A stretch of 64,000 bases of DNA from Bacillus_BD sp963787345. GTDB lineage: Bacteria; Bacillota; Bacilli; Bacillales; Cytobacillaceae. Below the pieces are notes generated by a model. It saw only the letters and a program-made list of their open reading frames with translations, did no database searches and had not been told where the DNA came from. The translations under genes were made by a program, and so were the position numbers. The stretch spans positions 372,001 to 436,000 of the forward strand of contig CAWBCW010000027.1 of assembly GCA_963787345.1 (NCBI GenBank), given 5' to 3'. Numbering within the stretch: the first letter of the stretch is position 1; each line of letters opens with the position of its first letter. This document shows, in pieces, positions 43,896 to 52,980 of the stretch.

Positions 43896-45482
43896 ATGAG
43901 TTCTGTACGCATTGAACACGGAATTACACAATTTCTAAAGGGCAAAAACATCCATATTCAACTATCCGTTCCACAACTTGTTGAAAAGGTATTATTTCGT
44001 AATGAAGGACAATTAACTTCGACAGGGGCGGTTATGGCAACAACGGGGAAATATACAGGAAGATCGCCAAAGGATAAATATATTGTTGAAGAAGAGTCAG
44101 TCAAAGATAAAATTGACTGGGGCGCTGTTAATCAACCGATTTCCAAGGATGTATTTACGAATCTTTATAATAAGGTATTAGACTATTTAAAAGAAAAAGA
44201 TGAAGTTTTCGTTTTCAAAGGATTTGCAGGAGCAGATAAAAATAATCGCCTTCCGATCCAAGTAATCAATGAGTTTGCATGGCATAATTTATTTGCTCAT
44301 CAGTTATTTATCCGTCCTTCCGCAGAAGAATTATCAGAACACGAGGCTGGCTTTACAGTCATCTCTGTTCCTAACTTCAAAGCAGATCCAGTGATTGACG
44401 GAACAAAATCAGAAACATTTATTATCATATCTTTTGAACAAAAAACCGTACTTATTGGTGGAACCGAGTATGCTGGTGAAATCAAAAAATCAATCTTCTC
44501 AGTTATGAATTATCTATTACCTGAAAATGGAATCTTGCCAATGCACTGCTCTTCAAATGTCGGCAGTGAAGGAGATGTGGCTCTTTTCTTCGGTTTATCA
44601 GGTACTGGAAAAACCACTTTGTCGACAGATCCGAACAGGAAGCTGATTGGTGATGATGAACACGGCTGGACGAACAATGGAGTCTTCAATATTGAAGGCG
44701 GTTGCTATGCAAAATGTATTAATCTATCTCGCGAAAAAGAGCCGCAAATTTTTGATGCGATCCGTTTTGGGGCTGTACTCGAAAATGTTATGCTTGATCC
44801 TGAATCAAGAGAGGCAGATTATGATGATGGTTCACTAACTGAAAATACTCGTGCAGCCTATGCTCTGCAAGCGATTGACAATATTGTTGATCCAAGTGTG
44901 GCAGGACATCCAAATACGATCGTGTTCCTAACAGCAGATGCATTTGGCGTATTGCCTCCCATTGCGAAATTAACAAAAGAACAAGCGATGTATCATTTCT
45001 TAAGCGGATATACATCAAAGTTAGCAGGAACGGAGCGCGGTGTTACTTCTCCAGAGGCAACTTTCTCTACATGCTTTGGTGCACCATTCTTACCACTTCC
45101 AGCAACACGCTATGCTGAGATGTTAGGCGAGAAAATAAACCAGCATAATGCCAATGTATTTTTAGTCAATACCGGCTGGACTGGCGGCGAATACGGAGTA
45201 GGCAGCCGTATGAAATTAAGCTATACTCGTGCCATGATTCAAGCTGCTCTAGAAGGCGAACTATCAAATGTTGAAACAATAAAAGACGAAATTTTCGGTC
45301 TTGATATTCCTTTGCATGTTCCTGGTGTGCCTGATCAAGTACTACAACCTAATCTAACATGGGAAGATCAAGGGCAATATGAAGAAAAAGCAAAAGAATT
45401 GGCTCATAAATTCCGTGAGAATTTCAAAACTTTCTCTAATGTTGCACCAGAAATTATTGAAAAGGGCGGTCCTATTGCCTAA
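43896..45482 (+). CDS. pckA: Phosphoenolpyruvate carboxykinase (ATP)
   Basis: 528 residues; converts oxaloacetate and ATP to PEP for gluconeogenesis. The kinase-1a loop is GLSGTGKTTLS (about residues 233-243), the metal-binding kinase-2 is LIGDDEHGW, and the substrate loop is GRSPKDKYIV. ENTRAAY and NTGWTGG are also conserved. ATG at 43896 follows AAAGGAAGGT. Preceded by a CcpN box. Usual family length. Confidence 0.98.
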   Translation: MSSVRIEHGITQFLKGKNIHIQLSVPQLVEKVLFRNEGQLTSTGAVMATTGKYTGRSPKDKYIVEEESVKDKIDWGAVNQPISKDVFTNLYNKVLDYLKEKDEVFVFKGFAGADKNNRLPIQVINEFAWHNLFAHQLFIRPSAEELSEHEAGFTVISVPNFKADPVIDGTKSETFIIISFEQKTVLIGGTEYAGEIKKSIFSVMNYLLPENGILPMHCSSNVGSEGDVALFFGLSGTGKTTLSTDPNRKLIGDDEHGWTNNGVFNIEGGCYAKCINLSREKEPQIFDAIRFGAVLENVMLDPESREADYDDGSLTENTRAAYALQAIDNIVDPSVAGHPNTIVFLTADAFGVLPPIAKLTKEQAMYHFLSGYTSKLAGTERGVTSPEATFSTCFGAPFLPLPATRYAEMLGEKINQHNANVFLVNTGWTGGEYGVGSRMKLSYTRAMIQAALEGELSNVETIKDEIFGLDIPLHVPGVPDQVLQPNLTWEDQGQYEEKAKELAHKFRENFKTFSNVAPEIIEKGGPIA

Positions 45483-45497
45483 TGTGACATACTAATA

Positions 45498-45538
45498 AAA
45501 AAAGCCATCATCTGCGATTTCGCTATGATGGCTTTTTT
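45498..45538 (+). terminator. pckA terminator
   Basis: AAAAAAGCCATCAT (45498-45511) pairs with ATGATGGCTTTTTT (45525-45538). It can also serve ytmB on the opposite strand. Confidence 0.9.
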
Positions 45539-45555
45539 GTATTAATGGTCTATCG

Positions 45556-45780
45556 TTAATTTAATTGATATGTAATCGTTGTAAGATTATTTTCCCACTC
45601 CAACTTCTTAATGACAGCTTTTACACTGGTTTCACTATCGATTGTTTTTTTGACTTCAATTGGAACGTCGAGAGGATATAATCGATAATCCTGCTTTTCT
45701 AATTGAAACTCATTTTCCCCTATTCTTTTTTCATTGCCTTTTGTAACGATCATTGTATTTAATTCCATAGGCATTCCCAT
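45556..45780 (-). CDS. ytmB: YtmB, DUF2584 family small protein
   Basis: 74 residues. MGMPMELNTMIVTKGNEKRI and the tail ENNLTTITYQLN match YtmB closely in order and length. ATG at 45780 after GGAGAGA. Function unknown. Between pckA and ytmA as in B. subtilis. Confidence 0.9.
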   Translation of the reverse strand: MGMPMELNTMIVTKGNEKRIGENEFQLEKQDYRLYPLDVPIEVKKTIDSETSVKAVIKKLEWENNLTTITYQLN

Positions 45781-45822
45781 AGAGAAATCTCTCCTTTAAT
45801 TTAAAAGATGTATGATTATAAT

Positions 45823-46611
45823 TCAATTCAAATCCGACTGCATCTTCATCCAAGAAGCTAAATCCGACACAATTTGTCGATTCATCACAGGAGGAAAGAA
45901 ATGAGTGAAATCATCAAAATACCAAGTTTCAAATTTTTTATTTAATTCATTCAATCTTTTTTCTAATCGGTATGCATGTTCTACGGAAACATTCGTATCC
46001 TTCCGGCCATGAATGATTAAGACTGGTGCTTTTAGTTGTTCCAATTCGTAAAGAGGTGTCCGAAATTCATATTGTTCCGGAACTTTGGTCGGAGTGCCTC
46101 CGATCACTCTTTTCATCATTCTGCGTAAATCTTTTCGTTCCTCATAGGTCAAGCTCATATCGCTAACACCACCCCAAGTAACGACTGAAGCAGCTTCATC
46201 CGCATATTGCATCGCAGTTAAAAGGGCCATTACTCCACCACGGGAAAAACCAAAAACATGTACCTTCTTCACTCTTGCCATTGAAGACAATAGTTCAAAC
46301 CCTGCAAACGCATCTTCTCGATCCTCACCAGCAAAATCTTCGTTTCCTTCTCCCCCTCGATTCCCTCGATAAAAAGGAGCAAATACAATAAAACCTTCCG
46401 AAGCAAATTGAACGATTCTGCCAGGTCGAACCATCCCCACATTTTTAATTCCACCCCGTAAATATAGAAAGCCATCATAAGCTTCCCCGTCTTTTGGCTC
46501 TGCTAAAAGACCTTTTACATGCAATCCATTTACATCGTACGTTACAATTGATAACTCAATCCCAGGGTGTGGAGAAGGGAACTTTTGTTTATGTTTGATT
46601 GTGCTGTTCAT
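45823..46611 (-). CDS. ytmA: Alpha/beta hydrolase YtmA (peptidase S9-like)
   Basis: 262 residues. Nucleophile elbow GFSRGG (Ser about residue 120), acid in IIHGRKDTNVSV and histidine in DFTHFFPP. Resembles prolyl oligopeptidase-type esterases; substrate unknown. I chose the ATG at 46611 (MNSTIKHKQKF) with GGGTGAG just upstream; 14 extra N-terminal residues are possible but lack a site. Confidence 0.88.
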   Translation of the reverse strand: MNSTIKHKQKFPSPHPGIELSIVTYDVNGLHVKGLLAEPKDGEAYDGFLYLRGGIKNVGMVRPGRIVQFASEGFIVFAPFYRGNRGGEGNEDFAGEDREDAFAGFELLSSMARVKKVHVFGFSRGGVMALLTAMQYADEAASVVTWGGVSDMSLTYEERKDLRRMMKRVIGGTPTKVPEQYEFRTPLYELEQLKAPVLIIHGRKDTNVSVEHAYRLEKRLNELNKKFETWYFDDFTHFFPPVMNRQIVSDLASWMKMQSDLN

Positions 46612-46651
46612 ACACTCACCCATAACTTTGATTATTTTTATTCTTATAGTC

Positions 46652-46687
46652 AAAAGTCCTCAAGTGATGAGACACACCTTGAGGACT
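46652..46687 (-). terminator. map terminator
   Basis: AGTCCTCAAG (46655-46664) pairs perfectly with CTTGAGGACT (46678-46687). The minus strand continues TTTTGAC. Confidence 0.8.
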
Positions 46688-46701
46688 GCTTCTTACATGT
46701 A

Positions 46702-47445
46702 TTATTGCGTAATAATTAGTGGCCCATCTTTCGTTACAATGACGGTATGTTCAATTTGGGCGACAAAGCTTTTATCCTCTGTTGCATATGTCCAACCATC
46801 ACTTTTTTGATACACTTCTTCTGCACCCGTTGAAATAAAAGGTTCAAAGGCAATCACTTGACCTTCTTTTAATAATTCTTTATCCCATGAATCGTAATAA
46901 TTTAGAATATGATCAGGTGCTTCATGTAAGGCTCGGCCTACACCATGTCCAGTTAAATTCATAATGACCGTTAAACCATTTGCTCTCGCAGTTTGATAAA
47001 CCGCTTTTCCAATTGCATTTTTCCGTCCGCCAACTCTAAACTTCGTTAAACCAGCTTCAAATGCCTTTTTAGCAACATCACAAATTTTATAAAGAATCGG
47101 ATCGCCATCTCCGACTACGAAAGATAACCCTGTATCTGCAAAATAACCATTCTTTGAACCAGAAACATCTATATTGACTAAATCGCCTTCCTGAATCACA
47201 CGATTACCTGGAATCCCGTGGGCTACCTCATCATTTACACTAATACAAGTAAAGCCTGGGAAATCGTACTCTCCTTTTGGACCTGAGATCGCCCCATATT
47301 TTTCAAAAAGCTCTCCAGCAAAATCATCTAATTCTTTCGTTGTCACACCCGGTTTTGTCATTTTGATCATTTCATCCCGAATCGTTCCCATTATTTTTCC
47401 TACTTCTTGCAAACTTTTCAAATCTTCTTCTGTTTTAACAATCAC
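46702..47445 (-). CDS. map: Methionine aminopeptidase, type I
   Basis: 247 residues; removes the initiator methionine. The five metal ligands are in NIDVSG, FADTG, TGHGVGR, AFEPF and QIEHT. GPKGEYDFPGFTCISVNDEV is the substrate-binding entry. The length and sequence resemble B. subtilis MapB (YflG) rather than the ribosomal-operon MapA, so it is probably the second enzyme. Its ATG at 47445 lacks a strong ribosome site. At this position B. subtilis has no map gene. Confidence 0.92.
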   Translation of the reverse strand: MIVKTEEDLKSLQEVGKIMGTIRDEMIKMTKPGVTTKELDDFAGELFEKYGAISGPKGEYDFPGFTCISVNDEVAHGIPGNRVIQEGDLVNIDVSGSKNGYFADTGLSFVVGDGDPILYKICDVAKKAFEAGLTKFRVGGRKNAIGKAVYQTARANGLTVIMNLTGHGVGRALHEAPDHILNYYDSWDKELLKEGQVIAFEPFISTGAEEVYQKSDGWTYATEDKSFVAQIEHTVIVTKDGPLIITQ

Positions 47446-47668
47446 CCGTTTAACCCTCTCTTCCTACAAATGCATAAATATACATTCCGCTTTTGACATT
47501 CTCTTATTTTACCATAATTCTTTCTTCAGACCAATCGTATAACAAAATAGGGTATTCACCAAGCGAGTAATTATTCCCTCCCAAATTAAACGGTTATTGC
47601 CATCAATACTTTTCAACGATTACTGAAAGAATAAAAAGGTGTCCTACATCAAAAGGGGGGAAATACCT

Positions 47669-48655
47669 TTGTCAATAAGAAAATTACGTGTTTTGATTGC
47701 GCCAGTTCTACTGCTGGGACTTGCGGCTTGTAATAACGGCAATGATAATGCAGCAATGGATATACAGAATCCGAATAGGAACAACACCACTCTTCGCTCT
47801 AACAATGTTGATGACAGCTATTTAAATCAAGTGAATTACCGTACAAATAATACAAGCAATATAGGAAATAACGACAACAAACGTGTTAATGTATTGGATC
47901 GTGAAGGAGTTTTTGCGGACGATCATAACGATAACTTATTCGATCATCGTGGTCCATTAACAGAGAATTACGCCAACCGAAAAGGTGGAAACGAATATAC
48001 TCCTAATACGGTTAATCATCGTAATGGATCCATTTCCAACATTTATACATCAAAATCAAGTAAAGACTATCCACATACAAGAGCAATTCGAACCCAGGAT
48101 GCTAAATACAGATTTGAACCCGTCAATGAAAATCAGGATAATCAATACAGCAGATACCGCCAAAATCAAGATCGTTATGGGTTTAGACAGCCGAGACAAA
48201 CAGAGCAAAGAAATACTACACCAACTCAAATTGACCAACAACAAACAGGTGTAACCCAAAATCAGGCTACAGGAAGTATTAGTCAATATGCAAGACAAGT
48301 AGTTGATTTAACAAATGAACAGCGTCGCAGAAATGGACTATCTGATTTACAAATTGATACAAGATTAAGCAGTGTCGCTCAAACAAAATCTCAAGATATG
48401 CAACAAAATGGTTATTTCTCACATACAAGCCCTACCTACGGATCTCCGTTTGACATGATGAGAGACTTTGGTGTGTCATACCGTACAGCCGGGGAAAATA
48501 TCGCACAAGGACAAAGAACACCGCAAGAAGTCGTCAATGCTTGGATGAATAGTGAAGGGCACCGCCGTAATATTTTAAATGGAAACTTCACTCACATCGG
48601 AGTTGGCTATGAACCAACTGGGAATCACTGGACGCAGATGTTTATCGGAAAATAA
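47669..48655 (+). CDS. Secreted CAP (SCP/PR1-like) domain lipoprotein
   Basis: 328 residues starting at TTG 47669, 8 bases after GGGGGG. The signal peptide has RKLRV, a hydrophobic stretch and LAAC, so it should be a lipoprotein. A long Asn/Arg/Gln/Asp-rich spacer (about residues 25-205) precedes the CAP domain: VVDLTNEQRRRNGLSDLQID, GYFSHTSPTYG, AGENIAQGQRTPQEVV, WMNSEGHRRNILNG. His/Glu residues of the CAP pocket are present. It resembles the Bacillus YkwD group; roles include cell-wall or spore functions, unproven here. Confidence 0.88.
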   Translation: MSIRKLRVLIAPVLLLGLAACNNGNDNAAMDIQNPNRNNTTLRSNNVDDSYLNQVNYRTNNTSNIGNNDNKRVNVLDREGVFADDHNDNLFDHRGPLTENYANRKGGNEYTPNTVNHRNGSISNIYTSKSSKDYPHTRAIRTQDAKYRFEPVNENQDNQYSRYRQNQDRYGFRQPRQTEQRNTTPTQIDQQQTGVTQNQATGSISQYARQVVDLTNEQRRRNGLSDLQIDTRLSSVAQTKSQDMQQNGYFSHTSPTYGSPFDMMRDFGVSYRTAGENIAQGQRTPQEVVNAWMNSEGHRRNILNGNFTHIGVGYEPTGNHWTQMFIGK

Positions 48656-48668
48656 CCGAATGACGAAA

Positions 48669-48708
48669 AGACCCCATCCTCTTTTTATATGAGGTTGGGG
48701 CTATTTTA
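48669..48708 (+). terminator. Terminator after the CAP lipoprotein gene
   Basis: CCCCA and CCTC (48672-48681) pair with GAGG and TGGGG (48691-48700). TATTTTAATTTT follows. Confidence 0.75.
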
Positions 48709-48826
48709 ATTTTATCCTTCTAAAAAAATCTAAACCTCCCTCTTATGGGCATTCACACATTTTCTCTTTTTACATACTATAATCTAGGCGAATGAATTAA
48801 TTTTGATCGAATAGGGAGGCCTTGAT

Positions 48827-49837
48827 TTGAAAAAGTGGAAAAAGATCTTATTCCCTTTGATTGTTTCTGTTTTAATGGTTGGGCTTGCTGCCTGTAATTT
48901 TGGCGGTTCCGGAAATTCACAGAATTTAGAAAAGGTTCGTGTCGCAGAAGTTACTCGATCTGTTTTCTATGCACCGCTATATGTCGCAATTGAAGAAGGT
49001 TTTTTTGAAGATGAGGGATTAGACGTTAAAGTGACAACCGTTTGGGGTGGAGATAAAACAATGACAGCGCTTATTTCAGATGGTGCAGAGATCGCCCTTG
49101 TTGGCTCAGAAACCTCCATTTACGTTTCAGCCCAAGGTTCAACAGACCCCATCATCAATTTTGCACAACTCACACAAACGGACGGAACTTTCCTTGTCTC
49201 ACGAGAAAAAATAGAGAATTTCAACTGGGATATGTTAAAAGGACGTGAGTTTCTTGGTCAGAGAAAAGGCGGTATGCCGCAAATGGTCGGTGAATTTGTA
49301 TTAAAGCAACATAAGATCCACCCACAAAATGATTTAAATTTAATCCAAAACATTGACTTCGCAAATATTGCTAATTCGTATATTTCAGGAACGGGTGATT
49401 TTGTTCAATTATTCGAACCGCAAGCAAGTATGTTTGAAAAAGAAGGCAGAGGATACATTGTCGCTTCCTTTGGAACTGAATCGGGTCATGTACCGTATAC
49501 AACGTTTATGACAAAAGAAAGTTATTTATCCAAAAATGACGATACAGTCGAAAAGTTTACCCGGGCTATTTATAAAGCTCAACAGTGGGTTTATAAAAAT
49601 AGTTCTGCCGATACTGCTAAGTCCATTGAAAAATACTTCGCCGATACAGACTTAGATATTATTGAATCTTCCATTGATCGTTATAGAAGTCAAAAATCAT
49701 TTGCAGAAAATCCAATATTAGATGAAGAAGAGTGGGAAAACCTGCAAAACATCATGGATGAGGCCGGTGAACTTCCAAAGCGGATTGATTATGAGGATCT
49801 TGTAAACACAGAATTTGCCGAAAAAGTAATGGAATGA
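48827..49837 (+). CDS. ytlA: ABC transporter substrate-binding lipoprotein YtlA
   Basis: 336 residues starting with TTG after GGGAGG. Signal MKKWKKILF…, lipobox GLAAC. The mature part matches the SsuA/ThiY (NMT1-like) fold: RVAEVTRSVFYAPLYVAIEEGFF, ISDGAEIALVGSETS. Such proteins carry sulfonates, nitrate or thiamine precursors; the ligand here is unknown. First gene of ytlACD. No riboswitch is visible upstream. Confidence 0.9.
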   Translation: MKKWKKILFPLIVSVLMVGLAACNFGGSGNSQNLEKVRVAEVTRSVFYAPLYVAIEEGFFEDEGLDVKVTTVWGGDKTMTALISDGAEIALVGSETSIYVSAQGSTDPIINFAQLTQTDGTFLVSREKIENFNWDMLKGREFLGQRKGGMPQMVGEFVLKQHKIHPQNDLNLIQNIDFANIANSYISGTGDFVQLFEPQASMFEKEGRGYIVASFGTESGHVPYTTFMTKESYLSKNDDTVEKFTRAIYKAQQWVYKNSSADTAKSIEKYFADTDLDIIESSIDRYRSQKSFAENPILDEEEWENLQNIMDEAGELPKRIDYEDLVNTEFAEKVME

Positions 49838-49871
49838 CGTCTTTCTGCCAAAATCTTAAGGAGGACTCTTT

Positions 49872-50645
49872 ATGGTCTTTTTAAAAATTAAAGATGTCAG
49901 TCATACCTATTTCACAAAAACAACTGCTGTAACCGCCCTCACCGATATCTCTCTTAATGTTGAGGAGGGGGAATTTATCTCCTTTCTCGGCCCAAGCGGC
50001 TGCGGTAAAACAACCATGCTCTCTATTATTGCAGGCCTATTACGACCAACGGAGGGAGTTGTTACATTAGAGGGTAAAGCGATTGATTCAAAAAAGAATG
50101 ATATTGGTTATATGCTGCAACAGGATTATTTATTTCCGTGGAAAACAATCCAGGACAATATTTTACTCGGCTTAAAAGTTAGCAACCAATTAAATGAAGT
50201 AAAAAAACAATATACGTTAAAACTCTTGAACCGAATGGGATTAGAAGGAGTCGAAAATCAATACCCTAAACAACTTTCTGGCGGGATGAGGCAGCGTGTC
50301 GCTCTTGTTCGGACATTAGCAACTGAACCAAAGCTATTAATGCTTGATGAACCTTTTTCTGCGCTTGATTTTCAAACAAAACTTCATCTCGAAGATCTTG
50401 TGTCTGAAACGTTAAAGTCATTCCATAAAACAGCCATTTTAGTCACCCATGACATTGGTGAAGCCATCGCAATGAGCGATCGAATTTTTCTCTTCTCTGC
50501 CCGTCCCGGTCAAATCCATAAGACGTTTCTCATTCCAGAAGAATTGCGCAACCTCCCTCCATTTGAAGCTCGTAATCACGAACTATACCCGCATCTATTT
50601 CAAATTATCTGGAAGGAGTTGGAATCTCTTGAAAACTCCCGCTAA
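49872..50645 (+). CDS. ytlC: ABC transporter ATP-binding protein YtlC
   Basis: 257 residues. Walker A GPSGCGKTT, Q-loop MLQQDYLFPWKTI, signature LSGGMRQRVALVRTL, Walker B LLMLDEPFSALD and H-loop VTHDIGEA. The set is typical of SsuB/TauB ATPases. ATG at 49872 after AGGAGGAC. Its end overlaps ytlD. Confidence 0.93.
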   Translation: MVFLKIKDVSHTYFTKTTAVTALTDISLNVEEGEFISFLGPSGCGKTTMLSIIAGLLRPTEGVVTLEGKAIDSKKNDIGYMLQQDYLFPWKTIQDNILLGLKVSNQLNEVKKQYTLKLLNRMGLEGVENQYPKQLSGGMRQRVALVRTLATEPKLLMLDEPFSALDFQTKLHLEDLVSETLKSFHKTAILVTHDIGEAIAMSDRIFLFSARPGQIHKTFLIPEELRNLPPFEARNHELYPHLFQIIWKELESLENSR

Positions 50646-51438
50646 AATCGAACTAATGCATCAACATTATATTTCTTCACTAAAGAAAGAAAAACGCTTG
50701 GTCCGTTTTTACCAACTCATTATTTTTCTCGTTTTCTTCAGTTGCTGGGAGGTCGCTAGTCGTCAGCAATGGATTGAGCCACTCATATTTAGTGCCCCTT
50801 CTAAAGTATGGATGTTGTTTATAGCGAAAGTCCAAGATGGTTCCCTTCTCTTGGATTTAAGTGTTACGTTAGGGGAAACGATTTTAGGATTTCTAATCGG
50901 GACGATTCTTGGAACAGTGCTTGCAGCCATTCTATGGTGGTCCCCTATGCTGTCGAAAATTCTAGATCCTTATTTAGTCGTTTTAAATGCAATGCCTAAA
51001 ATTGCTCTTGGACCGATCCTCATTGTTGCTCTCGGACCGAACTTTACATCGATTATGGCTATGGGTGCCTTGATTTCGATCATTATTACAACCATCGTCG
51101 TCTATACTTCGTTTCGAGAAGTTGATCCGAATTATATAAAGGTCCTCCGTACATTTGGGGCCAACCGGATGCAATCCTTTAAGGAAGCGATTTTACCTGC
51201 CTCCTTTCCAACGATTATTTCAACGTTAAAAGTAAATGTTGGCTTATCCTGGGTTGGTGTGATTGTCGGAGAATTCCTCGTATCCTCAAGAGGGCTTGGC
51301 TATATGATTATCTATGGATTCCAAGTGTTTAACTTTACCCTTGTGTTCCTTGCTTTGTTTGTGATTGCGATTTTAGCAACGATTATGTATCAACTTGTTG
51401 AATTGCTGGAAAAAAAGTTGATTAAAAATAATCAATAA
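50629..51438 (+). CDS. ytlD: ABC transporter permease YtlD
   Basis: About 269 residues with six membrane helices. The coupling loop reads TFGANRMQSFKEAILPASFP (EAA motif). I take the TTG at 50629 with AAGGAG 10 bases upstream; an ATG at 50656 is an alternative without a clear site. It overlaps the ytlC end by 17 bases, so is translationally coupled. Confidence 0.88.
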   Translation: MKTPAKIELMHQHYISSLKKEKRLVRFYQLIIFLVFFSCWEVASRQQWIEPLIFSAPSKVWMLFIAKVQDGSLLLDLSVTLGETILGFLIGTILGTVLAAILWWSPMLSKILDPYLVVLNAMPKIALGPILIVALGPNFTSIMAMGALISIIITTIVVYTSFREVDPNYIKVLRTFGANRMQSFKEAILPASFPTIISTLKVNVGLSWVGVIVGEFLVSSRGLGYMIIYGFQVFNFTLVFLALFVIAILATIMYQLVELLEKKLIKNNQ

Positions 51439-51450
51439 TAACAGAACGAA

Positions 51451-51470
51451 AACGGCAATTAGCCGTTTTT
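51451..51470 (+). terminator. ytlACD terminator
   Basis: AACGGC (51451-51456) pairs with GCCGTT (51462-51467), then a T-run to 51472. It overlaps the ytkD stop on the other strand. Confidence 0.8.
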
Positions 51471-51929
51471 TTCTTGAATCCTTCTAATTACCTTTTCAAT
51501 AACCTTATCTTTCATAATAAAACTATAAGAATCCTCCATCCGAAGGGATAAGAGATCACCACTTACGAGGACAGGTCCATTTGTTTCGAGATAATCCATT
51601 TTGGATTGTAGACTCTCCACTTCCCCGTAAAAAACAGCTTTTACGAAGGAGTTCTGCTCATCTTGGACTTGATATTCACCAAGATACTCTAAGCTTTTTA
51701 AAATAGCTCCTGTCTCTTCTTCAACTTCTCTTCTTGCTGCTTCTTGGAGTGATTCCCCCTCTTCTCTTTTGCCACCTGGAAATTCAAAGCCTCTTTTCTT
51801 ATGTTTCGTTAACAGCCATTGATCATAAAATTTGCAGATGACAAGTACATGCCTAGCCTCTTTAGAAAACGAATTTCTTGCAAATGTTAACGATACGGTA
51901 CACCCATTTACATCTTGAAAAGTTTCCAT
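51459..51929 (-). CDS. ytkD: Nudix hydrolase YtkD (8-oxo-dGTPase-like)
   Basis: 156 residues. The Nudix box begins GGKREEGESLQEAARREVEE and continues ETG (about residues 53-75). B. subtilis YtkD removes oxidised guanine nucleotides (8-oxo-dGTP) and protects against mutation. ATG at 51929 after AGGTGTAGG. The protein is a single domain of family length. Confidence 0.9.
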   Translation of the reverse strand: METFQDVNGCTVSLTFARNSFSKEARHVLVICKFYDQWLLTKHKKRGFEFPGGKREEGESLQEAARREVEEETGAILKSLEYLGEYQVQDEQNSFVKAVFYGEVESLQSKMDYLETNGPVLVSGDLLSLRMEDSYSFIMKDKVIEKVIRRIQEKNG

Positions 51930-51980
51930 TCCTACACCTCACTTATCCCTATTATAGAAGGAAATTAAGATGATAGGCAA

Positions 51981-52298
51981 TTACTCATTCCTTAATATTT
52001 TCATACTTTCAATTTGTTGCTGCACTTCCTCATTCCCATGTTGATAAATAAATCCATAAATCTGTTGAAGGGCTTCGTCTTGACGATCATTTTCCTCATC
52101 GTAATGGTATTCACGAAAAGGAATATGAGAGCGAATAAAGGCAGGTAAATCGCCTGCCTCATTTTTATCAAAGAACTGTCTCAACTTTTGAATTTCATCC
52201 GGTGTTGCCTCGATTTGAAAGTTCCATGGCGAATCAATCCCACTTTGAGATATTTCACCCGATGAAATATGTATATAGTAGGTATTTTTCCCTTCCAT
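51981..52298 (-). CDS. Conserved hypothetical protein
   Basis: 105 residues, acidic, no membrane helix or signal. TYYIHISSGEISQSGIDSPW at the start and FIRSHIPFREYHYDEENDRQ in the middle are the most distinctive segments. Such proteins recur in Bacillus between ytkD and dps, sometimes labelled hydrolase without cause. ATG at 52298. I assign no function. Confidence 0.8.
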   Translation of the reverse strand: MEGKNTYYIHISSGEISQSGIDSPWNFQIEATPDEIQKLRQFFDKNEAGDLPAFIRSHIPFREYHYDEENDRQDEALQQIYGFIYQHGNEEVQQQIESMKILRNE

Positions 52299-52457
52299 GT
52301 AAGCACCGACCTTTTACTTTTGTTTTTGTTTAGCTTCCCCTATTTGCTAATATTCATGAACAAGCCATAAGGAACATTTTTTTCATAATATCGGGTAAAG
52401 CTAAATATAATGTAAAAATCGCTAGGTAGTTATATACTATAGATAGGGGTGATAAAA

Positions 52458-52715
52458 ATGAAGCTAGTGGATGAACTCTTTGAAATGTATCGTGATAAAT
52501 TAACAGGCGATGAAGAAGACATTGATATGTTAGCGTTTGCATTTCTTGAAGAGATGACTCGTGAGGATTTATTACGAATAATCCAAGAAATGGATGAGCA
52601 AGAGCTTTATACGCTAATGGGCTTATATCTAATTGAAAGTCTAAAAGGAAAATTTGCAAAAGAGGACTATGGTCAACGTCCAAGTCCAATTAGTACTCAT
52701 CGAAATATTCATTAA
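52458..52715 (+). CDS. Small acidic protein, probably DUF6154 family
   Basis: 85 residues from the ATG at 52458, with AGGGGTG 6 bases upstream; an in-frame GTG nine bases earlier overlaps that site. Helical and rich in Glu, Asp and Leu: MKLVDELFEMYRDKLTGDEE and REDLLRIIQEMDEQELYTLM. I recall this as a family of unknown function in Bacillaceae. A terminator follows. Confidence 0.8.
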   Translation: MKLVDELFEMYRDKLTGDEEDIDMLAFAFLEEMTREDLLRIIQEMDEQELYTLMGLYLIESLKGKFAKEDYGQRPSPISTHRNIH

Positions 52716-52743
52716 TCGTATACATAACAAAGACTATGATTTG

Positions 52744-52774
52744 GACTGCTTCCATATGAAGCAGTCTCTCTTTT
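52744..52774 (+). terminator. Terminator after the DUF6154-like gene
   Basis: GACTGCTTC (52744-52752) pairs with GAAGCAGTC (52758-52766), followed by TCTCTTTT. Confidence 0.85.
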
Positions 52775-52799
52775 GGCTTTTACATATAAAATGAAACTT

Positions 52800-52926
52800 C
52801 TATCAGTAGGGGCTTTCTTTCATCCCCATTGATAGTTAGTCACGCAAAGCCTGGTTGATTTAGCTAAGGCCTAAACCCCAGAGATAAATTTCATTTGACC
52901 AATCAGGGCTTTACGGGCAGTAAGCC
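52800..52926. other. Structured intergenic element before the dps terminator
   Basis: CTATCA (52800-52805) pairs with TGATAG (52830-52835), enclosing GGGG/CCCC (52809-52812, 52824-52827). A second hairpin is GGCTTTAC/GTAAGCC (52907-52926). There is no open frame and no other copy in this window. It could be a degraded element end or a small RNA. Confidence 0.45.
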
Positions 52927-52940
52927 TAATAGATAGAAAC

Positions 52941-52970
52941 GGATGCTTCAGCCTGGGAGCTTAAGCATCC
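52941..52970 (-). terminator. Probable dps terminator
   Basis: GGATGCTT (52941-52948) pairs with AAGCATCC (52963-52970), eleven bases past the dps stop. The T-rich tail on the minus strand is weak (GTTTCTATC). Confidence 0.6.
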
Positions 52971-52980
52971 ATTTCATTTC

